Assembly: GCA_028685815.1 (NCBI GenBank)
Contig: JAQUDG010000016.1
Location: 1 to 32,460, forward strand
Source of the DNA: Desulfuromonas sp.
GTDB taxonomy: Bacteria > Desulfobacterota > Desulfuromonadia > Desulfuromonadales > Desulfuromonadaceae
Direction: 5' to 3'
Length of the DNA: 32,460 nucleotides
Below the pieces are notes generated by a model. It ran no database searches and was not told where the DNA came from. It was given only the letters and a program-made list of their open reading frames with translations. This document shows, one piece after another, positions 18,141 to 28,113 of the stretch. How positions within the stretch are numbered: the stretch's first letter is position 1; the number at the start of each line of letters is the position of its first letter. Position numbers and translations under genes: made by a program.

Positions 18141-19712
18141 TCAACGTCCAAACCACTTTTTCTTGCTGCTGTAGATAGAGACGGTGTTACGACCTTTCTT
18201 TTTAGATTCGTACAGGGCGTTGTCTGCCTGTGAAATAAGTTCATTTTTGCCAAAATTGTCAGCGGCAGGCTTGATAGAAGCAACTCCAAAGCTTGCAGTT
18301 ATATGGTAGCTCGCATGCTCGTACGTAAAGGTGTGTCCAGCTATCATGGCGCGCAGTTTTTCTGCAACCTCACCAGCTTGATTTAATTCAGTATCTGGCA
18401 AAATCAAAATAAATTCCTCGCCGCCGTAGCGTGCAAACAGATCATATTCGCGGATCGATTCACGAAACAGCCGGGAAAACTGAATAAGGATCTGGTCGCC
18501 GATCTGATGTCCATATTTGTCGTTAAATGGTTTAAAGAGGTCGATATCTATCATAATTACGCTGACATTACTTTCATTGCGATCTGCGCGCTTGATCTCT
18601 TTATCTAGAAAAATCTGAAAATAACGATGATTATAAGCTTCGGTCAACCCATCAATGTGAGCGAGTTTTTCCAGAAATAAGTTTTTCTTTTCCAATTCTT
18701 TAGTCAACAGTTCTAGTTTTACAGTTTTTTCTACCAAGGAACGGTTCATCTGTTCGTAGCTTAAATTTAGAACGCTCAGTTCGGCGTTGGCGATCTGTAA
18801 GATCTCAGCGATGGATTTTTGAGGCTCAATTTTAAGGTTGAAAAATTGAGCGTTCTTCTCAACTTCGGTATGAACCCTATCCAGCAGATTCGCAAGTACA
18901 GCGTCATTGAGTCCAAGTCTCTGCTTAGCAAGGTGTCGAAATTCAACTACATGTTCTTCGGGGTTTTTTGACTGGCGTGCCTTAGATAACATGTCGGACA
19001 AGTGAACTACCTGGCACAAAAGTCTGATTTTCTGTGATTCGCCGGGGTATTCATGTGGAGAATGATGGTAGGCAATAGGGGCGACTAGGGTTTCGGGGAA
19101 GCCCCATTTTTTTACAATTTCGCTGCCGATATAGGTATGATCTGCGCCGATTATCTGTTTCTCCAGATCTGTGCACTTTACCGCGGAATCAGAAGATACC
19201 AGCATTTTAGCTACCTTGGGGTATTGATCCGGATACGCACGCGCCAATATCATAATACCTAGATTTTGGAGTAAGCTGGCGACAAATCCTTCCTCCGAAT
19301 CTTCGGCTTTCATGGCCGTCATAAGCATACGCGCAGTAACAGCTTTAAACAGAGAGTTTTCCCAGAAGCGTGCGTAGTCAAAGGTGGTGGAATTTGTCTG
19401 TTCCGGTTTCAGGAATGAAAAAGACAGAACTAGACTGCGCACCGCATTAGTGCCAAGAATTGAGGCTGCTTGGTGAATAGTGCCTATTGGTTGCGGGAAA
19501 CTATAAAAAGCTGAATTGACCACACGCAGAAGTTTGGTTGACAACGACACATCCTTGGAGATGAGAGAGGCAATGTCATTGATAGTCGTTTCTTCCTGTG
19601 ACGTTATGGTAATCAGACGTGATGCCACATTGGACAACGTTGGGAGCTGTGCTGATTGCAAGACAGCATTTAAAACTTCTTCTTGAGTCTGCACAGCCAA
19701 TAAAACCTCCAT
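18141..19712 (-). CDS. HDOD domain - GGDEF diguanylate cyclase
   Basis: N-terminal HDOD-like region (AQLPTLSNVASRLITIT...), GADHTYIGSEIVKKWGFP; GGDEF domain with RYGGEEFILILPD and upstream REYD. Confidence 0.92.
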   Translation of the reverse strand: MEVLLAVQTQEEVLNAVLQSAQLPTLSNVASRLITITSQEETTINDIASLISKDVSLSTKLLRVVNSAFYSFPQPIGTIHQAASILGTNAVRSLVLSFSFLKPEQTNSTTFDYARFWENSLFKAVTARMLMTAMKAEDSEEGFVASLLQNLGIMILARAYPDQYPKVAKMLVSSDSAVKCTDLEKQIIGADHTYIGSEIVKKWGFPETLVAPIAYHHSPHEYPGESQKIRLLCQVVHLSDMLSKARQSKNPEEHVVEFRHLAKQRLGLNDAVLANLLDRVHTEVEKNAQFFNLKIEPQKSIAEILQIANAELSVLNLSYEQMNRSLVEKTVKLELLTKELEKKNLFLEKLAHIDGLTEAYNHRYFQIFLDKEIKRADRNESNVSVIMIDIDLFKPFNDKYGHQIGDQILIQFSRLFRESIREYDLFARYGGEEFILILPDTELNQAGEVAEKLRAMIAGHTFTYEHASYHITASFGVASIKPAADNFGKNELISQADNALYESKKKGRNTVSIYSSKKKWFGR

Positions 19713-19778
19713 AGTTTCTGCATAATTCAGCGACAGAGTATAAATATAAGGGTTCTAGGATTTAAGTCCATGCAATAA

Positions 19779-19798
19779 ATTACGCAACGTCGCGTAAT
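19779..19798. promoter_or_regulatory. 20-bp palindrome upstream of the HDOD-GGDEF gene
   Basis: ATTACGCAACGTCGCGTAAT: 9 of 10 position pairs complementary. Confidence 0.35.
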
Positions 19799-19870
19799 AT
19801 GTATTATGTAAACTTTAGTCACACCTCAAATATGCACGGCAATCTTGTGGAATTTGCCGAGCTCTGGGAA

Positions 19871-21250
19871 TCAGAGACCGCCTATCATTATTTTGGCGAT
19901 CGTAAAGTAAATCATTAGTCCAGTGATATCTACAATGGTAGTCAGAGCTGGGCTGGCGACAACTGCTGGATCCAATTTTAACTTTGACGCTCCTAGAGGG
20001 AGTAAAGCACCTATTAAGGTGGATGTGATTACCTGCAACCCCAATGCCAGTGAAATGGCGCTGGCGATTCGCAGCAAAGAAAAACCGTCCGGCATGGACG
20101 ACCCACCGCCAAAAAAGAATACCCGGCCAAAAGCAATCACCCCGAGGAGTAATGCCAGCAGCAGTGCAACCTGGAACTCCTTGCCTAGAATACGCATGAC
20201 ATCTTTGGACGTAATCTCCTTGAGAGCCAATGCTCGAACTACCAGGGTGGCAGATTGACTGCCGGTATTGCCACCGGTATCAGCCAGCATAGGCATAAAC
20301 ATTGCCAGAATTGCAAATTGGAGCAACAAACCCTCAAAATGCTGCACAATAAAGCCGGACACCAAACCCAATATTGCCAGCGCGACCACCCATGGATATC
20401 TATTTTTGAAATGCCCCCATACGCTCGTTTTGATATAGGCTGCATCCTCATGGGAACCAACGATCCCCATGAATTTTTCCATATCCTCGGTGTGTTCCTG
20501 AGTGATGATATCAAAAGCGTCGTCATGGGTGACTATTCCTACAAGGGCATTCTGCGCGTTGATAACCGGCAAAGCGAGTAAATCATATTTTTGGATTTTA
20601 CGTGCCACCTCTTCTTGGTCATCCTCAACCCGAGCAAATAAAACCCGCTTGTGCATGATTTCATCTATCCGTGCAGCACGGTGCGCCAAAATAAGCTTTT
20701 TAAGGGATACAAAGCCTAGTAACTGCCGCTGATCGCCCAGCACATACGCATAGTAGATAGTTTCGCTGTCGGGAGCGACTTCTCGGAGACGTTCGATGGC
20801 CTGAGCTGTAGTCAACTCCGGGGATAATGTCGCATAGGCGGAGGTCATGACTGCGCCAGCCGTACCCTCCTCGTGCGCCGACAGGGTCCTGATGTCCTCA
20901 CGCTCAGCCTGCGCCAAAGCCGGCAGCACTAATTCCTGCAGGGTTTCGGGCAGTTCCTTAAACAAGTCAGTGCGTTTATCCGGAGGCATGTCGGTCATAA
21001 GGCTCGCAACATCCTTGGATTTTAAGGATCCAACTATCTTGACTTGCAAGTCTTCATCGAGATGGCTAAAAATTTCTGCACGCAGAGGTTTATCTGCATG
21101 TTGGATTAACGGCCAAATATCCTCTTCCGCTAAGCCTGAAATTAACTCTGAAATAATCGCAGGATGCCTAGACTCGTAGAAGTCCCGCAAGGTTGCCGAA
21201 TCCGCGGAGGTGAGAAGTTTTGGGTTTGCGTAGAGCTTTTCGTTTTTCAT
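19871..21250 (-). CDS. mgtE: magnesium transporter MgtE
   Basis: MgtE N-domain repeats, CBS pair, and DTGGNTGSQSATLVVRALAL in the transmembrane domain. Confidence 0.95.
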   Translation of the reverse strand: MKNEKLYANPKLLTSADSATLRDFYESRHPAIISELISGLAEEDIWPLIQHADKPLRAEIFSHLDEDLQVKIVGSLKSKDVASLMTDMPPDKRTDLFKELPETLQELVLPALAQAEREDIRTLSAHEEGTAGAVMTSAYATLSPELTTAQAIERLREVAPDSETIYYAYVLGDQRQLLGFVSLKKLILAHRAARIDEIMHKRVLFARVEDDQEEVARKIQKYDLLALPVINAQNALVGIVTHDDAFDIITQEHTEDMEKFMGIVGSHEDAAYIKTSVWGHFKNRYPWVVALAILGLVSGFIVQHFEGLLLQFAILAMFMPMLADTGGNTGSQSATLVVRALALKEITSKDVMRILGKEFQVALLLALLLGVIAFGRVFFFGGGSSMPDGFSLLRIASAISLALGLQVITSTLIGALLPLGASKLKLDPAVVASPALTTIVDITGLMIYFTIAKIMIGGL

Positions 21251-21316
21251 ATACTATCCTCGTGGCAGTTGCGAATGCTAAACGGGGCAGAGGTAAAGTC
21301 GCTACCTGAGCTGGTG

Positions 21317-22540
21317 TTATGCTGCAGTCAAATCCTGTACGCAGGCATAAAGCAGCTCTACCCCTTTTGCTATCGCCTCAAAAGAGCTTTGTTCTTTTAT
21401 GTTATGGCTTATCCCATCGATGCTTGGGATAAACAACAATGCAGTGGGTGTTATGGCGGCAAAGTGCATGGCATCGTGCCCTGCCCCGCTGGACATCTCC
21501 ATGGTAGATATATCCATGCTTCTGGCCAGATGTTGTATGTGTTTGCGCAGTGCCGAATCCAGAATTGTCGGCTCATCGTTGCACAGAGTTTTGATATTGA
21601 AACCAAGGTTACGCGTCTGTGCAATATATTTAATTCTACGCTGCAATTCTGTAACTGCTTGGTTTTTAGCGTTCATGTTGGTGTCACGTATATCAATTTG
21701 CAGATGAACTCTACCTGGTACCACATTCATGGCGCCGGGCTCAACCTTTAGCACACCAACGGTACCTACACCAGAAGCTCCAGCATTGCGTGCAATCTCC
21801 TCTACTGCCAAGACAACTTCCGCCGCACCAACTAAGGCATCACGGCGCAAATGCATGGGAGTATTACCGGAGTGATCACTGCGGCCGGTAAGAGTGAGGC
21901 CAAATCTACTTGGGGCGGCGATAGCTGTTACTAAGCCGATATCGATATCTTTTTGCTCTAGAATCCGTCCTTGTTCTATATGGAGTTCTAAAAATGCGTG
22001 AATATCACCCGTACCAATTACCTCCTGCGCAAGTGCATCTATGTTGCAGCCACTTTGCTTTAGTGCGGTGTAAAAACTCGTACCTTCACTGTCGGTGATC
22101 TGTTTAAGTTCGTCGGTACTTATTTTGCCAGTAATAGCCTTGCTTCCTAGGGTCGCCACCCCAAAACGACTGGATTCCTCAGCGCAGAAGTTAATGATTA
22201 TCAAAGACCGTAGCGGACGTTGCCCGGCTGAGTTAAGGCGTCTGACTACCTCAATGCCAGCCAGAACCCCAATCACGCCGTCGTAGTGCCCCCCTTGGGG
22301 AACAGAATCCAGATGAGAGCCGATAACTACCGCAGCGAGCTCCGGCGCTCTCCCTTCCAACAAGCCGTGGATATTCCCCGCCGCATCAATATGTACCTTG
22401 AGCCCCTCTTGCTGCATTATTTTAATGAGGTGCGCGCGAGCTTCCTGATCTGGTGGACTTAAAGCAAGGCGGGTAAGCCCACCGCTAGCCAGAATCCCAC
22501 ACTGGGCAATGGTATTGAAATTGTGTCTAAACTTATCCAT
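21317..22540 (-). CDS. M20-family Zn-dependent hydrolase (N-carbamoyl-L-amino acid hydrolase / allantoate amidohydrolase type)
   Basis: VVIGSHLDSVPQGGHYDGVIGVLAG, FLELHIEQGRILE, MEMSSGAGHDAMHFA. Confidence 0.9.
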   Translation of the reverse strand: MDKFRHNFNTIAQCGILASGGLTRLALSPPDQEARAHLIKIMQQEGLKVHIDAAGNIHGLLEGRAPELAAVVIGSHLDSVPQGGHYDGVIGVLAGIEVVRRLNSAGQRPLRSLIIINFCAEESSRFGVATLGSKAITGKISTDELKQITDSEGTSFYTALKQSGCNIDALAQEVIGTGDIHAFLELHIEQGRILEQKDIDIGLVTAIAAPSRFGLTLTGRSDHSGNTPMHLRRDALVGAAEVVLAVEEIARNAGASGVGTVGVLKVEPGAMNVVPGRVHLQIDIRDTNMNAKNQAVTELQRRIKYIAQTRNLGFNIKTLCNDEPTILDSALRKHIQHLARSMDISTMEMSSGAGHDAMHFAAITPTALLFIPSIDGISHNIKEQSSFEAIAKGVELLYACVQDLTAA

Positions 22541-22767
22541 ACTGTTAAATTGTCCATTACCCGCTATAGTTAAAGGCGGGTCGTTGTCTGAAACGTTATT
22601 GACCTGCTACGGTAAACATCCGGGGCGATAATACCGATACAGGTTGAATAAAGGCAAGGGTGTGAGGCATACAAACATTTCATGCCATGGTGTTGGTATG
22701 GAGCTACTGCTGGCATGAACCAAATAGACCATATAAAAGAGAGATTATTAGCGACATGGAGAAACTA

Positions 22768-23286
22768 ATGGCGAAAAAGACAGTATTTGTAACGGTATTT
22801 GCGGCTATTTTGTGCATTGCAGGCATGGTAACCCACGTACAGGCAGATGTCGCACCCTTTCAGCTCAGCCTGACCCCAGATATTGCTATCCATTCCAGTA
22901 CAACTCGGATAGACGGTGTAGCCCTCAATATCTGGGGGGAAAATCCGCAACGTGCCCTAGTTCTAGGCCTTATAAACGGCTCTAGCGGAACGAGTTCAGG
23001 GGTGAGTCTAGGGCTGCTGGCCAACTATTCCGAGAATTTCACCGGTGTTAAGGTTGCAGGCTTTGCCAATTACTGTTCGGGGCGCATGTCTGGGGTTGAG
23101 CTGGCTTGGTTTAACCATGCCTATGAACTGCATGGGGTGCAACTGGGTCTGATAAATTTTGCTGAAAAAGCAGACAAGGGTCTTCAGATCGGGCTGATAA
23201 ATGTCATTAAGAACAATATCTACTGGTTTGGCGGCCTGCCAGAACAGTTAGCTCCCATGATGCTTCTGGTAAACTGGCGTTATTGA
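22768..23286 (+). CDS. exported LA_2272-like surface repeat protein
   Basis: Signal peptide MAKKTVFVTVFAAILCIAGMVTHVQA; repeats of the form GVxLGLxxN (GVSLGLLANYS, GVQLGLINFAEKADKGLQIGLINV). Confidence 0.65.
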   Translation: MAKKTVFVTVFAAILCIAGMVTHVQADVAPFQLSLTPDIAIHSSTTRIDGVALNIWGENPQRALVLGLINGSSGTSSGVSLGLLANYSENFTGVKVAGFANYCSGRMSGVELAWFNHAYELHGVQLGLINFAEKADKGLQIGLINVIKNNIYWFGGLPEQLAPMMLLVNWRY

Positions 23287-23295
23287 AAAACCATC

Positions 23296-23350
23296 TAGGA
23301 GTCAGTCGGAGTTCGCAGGAATTAACTGCGGCTATTCCGACTGACTCCTA
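23296..23350. terminator. bidirectional terminator between convergent genes
   Basis: Perfect 15-bp inverted repeat TAGGAGTCAGTCGGA / TCCGACTGACTCCTA with an inner CGCAG/CTGCG pair. Confidence 0.75.
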
Positions 23351-23388
23351 TTTTCAACGTAAACAGCTATGGTGCAATCGATGCTCCC

Positions 23389-25515
23389 CTACCCCTTTTT
23401 AAGTGATAGTGCTATGCGTTTACGCTTTTCATCTACATCAAGTACACGCGCAATAACCTTTTGCCCCACCTTTACTACCTCTGCTGGATCTTTAACGAAC
23501 CCATCTGCCAGTTGGCTGATATGGGCTAGCCCGTCCTGATGCACGCCAATATCGATAAAAGCACCAAAGTTGGTCACATTGGTTATGATTCCAGGCAAAC
23601 TTAGTCCGGCATGCAAATCTCCGATTTTTTCGATCCCTTCTGCGAACGCGAACACCTCAAACTGTGCGCGAGGATCCCGCCCTGGCTTGGCGAGTTCATC
23701 CATAATATCGGTGAGCGTTGGCAGGCCAATATCACTGTTGCAATATTGTTTCAGATCTATGGAACTGCGCTTCTCCTTGCTCTGCATAAGTTCTGCCACG
23801 CTCGTGGCATTATCGGCACATATCTGTTTTACCAGATTATAGCGCTCAGGATGGACGGCAGAGCAGTCGAGGGGGTTTGGAGCATTGTAAATACGCAAAA
23901 ACCCTGCAGCCTGCTCAAATGCCTTTGGCCCCAGACGTTTTACTTTTTTTAACTGAGCTTTGCTTGCAAAAGGGCCATTTTCTTCTCGATAAGTGACTAT
24001 GTTTTGGGCTAGTTGTGGCCCCAACCCTGACACATAGGTAAGCAATGCTGCGCTGGCGGTGTTCAATTCAACCCCCACCCTATTTACGCAAGAAACAACG
24101 GTATCGTCCAGACTGTTTTTCAGCGCGGACTGATCTACATCATGCTGATACTGCCCTACTCCGATTGATTTGGGATCAAGCTTAACCAGTTCGGCGAGAG
24201 GATCGGCCAGACGTCTCCCGATAGAGACCGCACCGCGCACCGTGATGTCATGCTCGGGGAATTCCTGGCGTGCGATGTCGGACGCTGAATAGATAGAAGC
24301 GCCACTCTCATTTACCTGCACAATAATCGGTGCCGGTGTCAGAGCACAGTCAGCAATAAAACTCTGGGTTTCCCGCCCAGCTGTTCCGTTACCAATGGCA
24401 ATGGCCTCTATCTTGAAATGCTTGACCAGGTCCTGAATGGTTTTCTGCGCTTGTGCCGCTTTCCCCTCCCCAGTGAAGGGATAAATCACATCGTGGTGGA
24501 TCAGTTTACCCTGCTGATCAAGGCAAACCACCTTACACCCGGTGCGAAAACCAGGATCGATTGCAAGGATCGTTTTTTGCCCCAGAGGTGCTGCCATTAG
24601 AAGTTCGCGCACATTTTCACGAAACACGTGTATGGCTTCGGTATCAGCCTGTTGTTTAAGTTGGGTGCGCAGTTCTGTTTCCATTGACGGTGCGAGGAGA
24701 CGCTTATAGCAGTCCTCAATGGCGGCGCACAGCTGAGCCATGTTTTTGTCTTTGGTGCCAATGTGACGTTGTAGTGCCGCGATGGCTTCATCCTGAGGAG
24801 GACGCAGTGCAACCTTCAGAAAGCCTTCCGCCTCGCCGCGCAGGATAGCGAGAAGCCGGTGAGATGGAGCGACGGCGGCTTTTTCAGACCAGTCGAAATA
24901 ATCGCTGAATTTCTGTGCTTGCTCTATGTTCTTTTTGACTACGCTGCTTTCAAGCAGCCCTTTTTTCATAAAAAGATTACGCATGAAAACTCGCGTGGCA
25001 GGGTCTTCATTTATGTGCTCGGCCACAATATCCCGCGCTCCAGCGAGGGCATCGTCTACACTGTTGACATCGACATCCGGCTTGATGAATTTTACTGCCG
25101 CCTGGCTTGCATCCGCGGTTCCAGTCAGAATTAGCTGCGCTAGAGGTTCAAGTCCCCTCTCACGCGCAGCGGTGGCACGGGTGCGGCGTTTAATCCGATG
25201 CGGCAGATAAATATCTTCAAGGTCTTTGAGCGTAGTTGCTGCATCTATCTGCTGTTTGAGCTCACCCGCATAAAGGTCACGTTCACTTAACGACGTGATC
25301 ACAGACTCACGGCGCTTTTCCAATTCTTCTATACGAATTCTGGCATCCCTGATCGCAGCGATATCCAACTCATCCATACTGCCGGTGTTTTCTTTACGAT
25401 AGCGCGCAATAAACGGAAGTGTTGCGCCCCCATCGAGCAATTCAATAACTGCGCTAACTCTATTTAGGGTCAGGTTCAGATCGGTTGCAATGGTGCTAGC
25501 TACTTCATGTTGCAT
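23389..25515 (-). CDS. tex: RNA-binding transcriptional accessory protein Tex
   Basis: LPFIARYRKENTGSMDE, ILAIDPGFRTGCKVVCLD, C-terminal S1 domain GIITNVTNFGAFIDIGVHQDGLAHISQL. Confidence 0.96.
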   Translation of the reverse strand: MQHEVASTIATDLNLTLNRVSAVIELLDGGATLPFIARYRKENTGSMDELDIAAIRDARIRIEELEKRRESVITSLSERDLYAGELKQQIDAATTLKDLEDIYLPHRIKRRTRATAARERGLEPLAQLILTGTADASQAAVKFIKPDVDVNSVDDALAGARDIVAEHINEDPATRVFMRNLFMKKGLLESSVVKKNIEQAQKFSDYFDWSEKAAVAPSHRLLAILRGEAEGFLKVALRPPQDEAIAALQRHIGTKDKNMAQLCAAIEDCYKRLLAPSMETELRTQLKQQADTEAIHVFRENVRELLMAAPLGQKTILAIDPGFRTGCKVVCLDQQGKLIHHDVIYPFTGEGKAAQAQKTIQDLVKHFKIEAIAIGNGTAGRETQSFIADCALTPAPIIVQVNESGASIYSASDIARQEFPEHDITVRGAVSIGRRLADPLAELVKLDPKSIGVGQYQHDVDQSALKNSLDDTVVSCVNRVGVELNTASAALLTYVSGLGPQLAQNIVTYREENGPFASKAQLKKVKRLGPKAFEQAAGFLRIYNAPNPLDCSAVHPERYNLVKQICADNATSVAELMQSKEKRSSIDLKQYCNSDIGLPTLTDIMDELAKPGRDPRAQFEVFAFAEGIEKIGDLHAGLSLPGIITNVTNFGAFIDIGVHQDGLAHISQLADGFVKDPAEVVKVGQKVIARVLDVDEKRKRIALSLKKG

Positions 25516-25681
25516 AAAATATATTTTTCACAGGAAACCTATGAAATCCTTTATGGTTGCTTGACGATGAATAACATTGCTGCAGACAAGTTTAACAGGT
25601 ACACTTCGTGGGTTTTTCTCTACTAACCAGACTGCCCTTCGCTGGCTCCGATTTTCCTACCTTGGTTCGAGGGTTACTTTC

Positions 25682-26515
25682 ATGAGTAAGGTTCAAAAAT
25701 CAAGTTGTCTTTTTCTAGCCATCGTACTTCTTCTGGCGCTGCCGGTCTTTGCAGAAACTGAAAACACGGAAACCGAGAACGCAGAAAAACGCCAGCGGTT
25801 AATTGAACAGCGTGTGTTTAGAAATTACCGAGAAAACCCCTTTTCCATGCATAAACCGAATTACGCCATCATCGGCAGCAATGATCTCAAACTTCAGTAT
25901 AGTTTCAAGTATCGTTTCTTCACCAAGGCTGATCTATACGGAGCGTTCACCAATCTCATACTCTGGGATATTTATAAAGACCAAAACCCAGCCTACGATA
26001 ACAACTATCAACCCGAGCTCTTTTACCGCTTTGTAAAAGAGAACAAGTGGTTTCTGTCTGCGGATGTAGGATATTGGCACCTTTCCAACGGGACGTCAGG
26101 GGAGAATGCCCGTTCATGGGACCGTTTATTTGTCCGGTTTCTGCAGACTGATAAAATATTTGATATGGATTTATTCTGGTACGCACACATCTGGCCAGTA
26201 ACTCTCTATGAAGGCAGAGAAAATAAAGACATTGGCGATTATCTCGGCTGGTGGGATTACGGGTTTTGGCTGAAGAATATTCTCAAACATCAATCGGGCG
26301 ATGGGCTAGATTTTCAATTCAATTTCCGCTCCGGCAAGCATGGAATTCCTTTTAATAAAGGCAATGTAACTGCTGGATTACAATACCGAATCCAGCGCTG
26401 GACAACGTTTAACCCTACTCTTTTTCTGCAGTATTTCTACGGTTACGGCGAGGTTATTCGAGATTACAATGTAAGAAGCGATGAGTTAAGAATGGGAATA
26501 TCCTGGTTTTATTGA
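25682..26515 (+). CDS. pldA: outer-membrane phospholipase A
   Basis: NPFSMHKPNYAI and GYWHLSNGTSGENARSWDRLFVR match the OMPLA active-site region. Signal peptide from ATG 25682 (MSKVQKSSCLFLAIVLLLALPVFA). Confidence 0.88.
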   Translation: MSKVQKSSCLFLAIVLLLALPVFAETENTETENAEKRQRLIEQRVFRNYRENPFSMHKPNYAIIGSNDLKLQYSFKYRFFTKADLYGAFTNLILWDIYKDQNPAYDNNYQPELFYRFVKENKWFLSADVGYWHLSNGTSGENARSWDRLFVRFLQTDKIFDMDLFWYAHIWPVTLYEGRENKDIGDYLGWWDYGFWLKNILKHQSGDGLDFQFNFRSGKHGIPFNKGNVTAGLQYRIQRWTTFNPTLFLQYFYGYGEVIRDYNVRSDELRMGISWFY

Positions 26516-26554
26516 GATAGAGAGGGCGTGAAGGAGCGACTCCCCCTCTATCTC
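26514..26554. terminator. terminator between convergent pldA and the CsgG-like gene
   Basis: GAGATAGAG (26514-26522) / CTCTATCTC (26546-26554), overlapping the pldA stop codon. Confidence 0.55.
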
Positions 26555-26687
26555 ATGATTTTGGGCTAGGTCGAAAAACACCTTACTTTGTCCACTTCAA
26601 CTCCATAAGTTCGGGACATCCGGTAGGCTATCCGCAGCAAGATATGAGTCTTTCTTGTATCCAGACTGCGCGCGACAAACAATTCTT

Positions 26688-28022
26688 CTAGTCAAAGGGC
26701 AACTTAACCCCTTTGTTCATACCGGTAGTATTGGGGGCATGGACTGATCTTTGCTCCATTTCTGTTGTGTTTTTCCTACAGATGCTACCATCTGTCAGAT
26801 TTGAGGGATCGCCTTCAATGAGTTGAGCATATGTGAGTTTTGGCGTTACCCGAATCACTTCAAGCAGGGCTATCCAGTCCTCGGTATAACCAAGAGATTC
26901 TTTTGTATAAGGATCTATGATTTTTTTACCGTGGGCAAACACATCAAACAGCTCACCAATTTTAATCCCAGCCCCCCCCTGATTAAGTACGTACGTTCCA
27001 TTCCCCAAGCTAGAAACAACTAGAACTGGGTAAATATTGCTAAGCGTCTCTTCAGCGATCTTTTGTGCAACTTTTTCGAAGAGCGCATCGCGCACCTGCT
27101 GTGGATCACCATATTGGCCGAGTTCGGGTGTGTCTTGTGAACTCATTTCAATCCGTACAGTATTCGCCCACTTCACTTGGCGCGTTGCCATCAGGATGAT
27201 TCGATAGTCTACCGTTGCATGCGTATACCACCCAGGCTGAATCTGACCTGTCAGCTTTAGTTCGCCGACATAGCGCTCGTAACCGGCGTCATTGACCGTA
27301 CCAACCACCATGTAGTCAACCCCGAGCACATTACCAAGTTTTGCTTGCTCCTCAATCGGTGCATCTGGAGAAATAATAATATTTTTCTCAGCCATGAACT
27401 CCTCGACAAACTCTCGGTCAAGCACCGCAAAGCGACGCGACTGGGTAAACTGTGTCACCAGTCCCTGTGTTACCTTTCTAGAAGCTTCATTTGGCGATAC
27501 TAGGATGTCCTCGAAAATATACGTCTGACCATTAGTACGAAAAGGCATGACGGCGAGTCTTCGACGGTTTTCTGGCGAAAGGCCGACCATTTCGTAGTCT
27601 GGAATTTTAACTTCTAAATGAGCTTCGTGCCCTAATCCTTCCGAGCTTTTATGAACGCTAAGCACTTTATAAGACGAAATCGCGCCGTTGGTTTTAGAAA
27701 AGATGTCACTTGATTGTTGCTCTTTTAGGACAAGCCTATCTTCTCTTACCCCATCATTAGAATTGGTAGTTTCAGAAAAATTTGATTTCAATTTCTCTTC
27801 TACTTCTACTTCTACACCTTTGACTTGCCTAATTGCCTCAATAAGACCATTTAATACAGCTTCTTTTGGGGTTATACCGTAACCGGAAACATTTCTAAAT
27901 TCTCCAAAACCCTGGTTCACAATAGCTAAAACTAAGGCTATTGCGACCAGTAGAATTTTTTTATGTGGTAGTTCTGCCATGTGTTTTCGCATAATTGCCT
28001 TGTTGAAGAAGATGTTTAACAT
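26688..28022 (-). CDS. exported CsgG/FlgT-like protein
   Basis: CsgG-like core RLAVMPFRTNGQTYIF...TQFTQSRRFAVLDREFVEEFMAE...LGNVLGVDYMVVGTV; N-terminal part and C-terminal SH3-like segment resemble FlgT architecture. Likely internal start near 27980 (MAELPHKKILL). Confidence 0.7.
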   Translation of the reverse strand: MLNIFFNKAIMRKHMAELPHKKILLVAIALVLAIVNQGFGEFRNVSGYGITPKEAVLNGLIEAIRQVKGVEVEVEEKLKSNFSETTNSNDGVREDRLVLKEQQSSDIFSKTNGAISSYKVLSVHKSSEGLGHEAHLEVKIPDYEMVGLSPENRRRLAVMPFRTNGQTYIFEDILVSPNEASRKVTQGLVTQFTQSRRFAVLDREFVEEFMAEKNIIISPDAPIEEQAKLGNVLGVDYMVVGTVNDAGYERYVGELKLTGQIQPGWYTHATVDYRIILMATRQVKWANTVRIEMSSQDTPELGQYGDPQQVRDALFEKVAQKIAEETLSNIYPVLVVSSLGNGTYVLNQGGAGIKIGELFDVFAHGKKIIDPYTKESLGYTEDWIALLEVIRVTPKLTYAQLIEGDPSNLTDGSICRKNTTEMEQRSVHAPNTTGMNKGVKLPFD

Positions 28023-28113
28023 ATCATCTGGTAAAATTAAACCATGCTTCTCGATGTCAGAAAATTAGATACCACTAAACCGGATGGTCTTTGTACTTTA
28101 TGGATAACACAAA

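Noticed and set aside
21164-21751. 195-aa plus-strand ORF across the mgtE start and the M20 hydrolase gene
   Set aside because: Overlaps two confident minus-strand genes; translation shows no family features.
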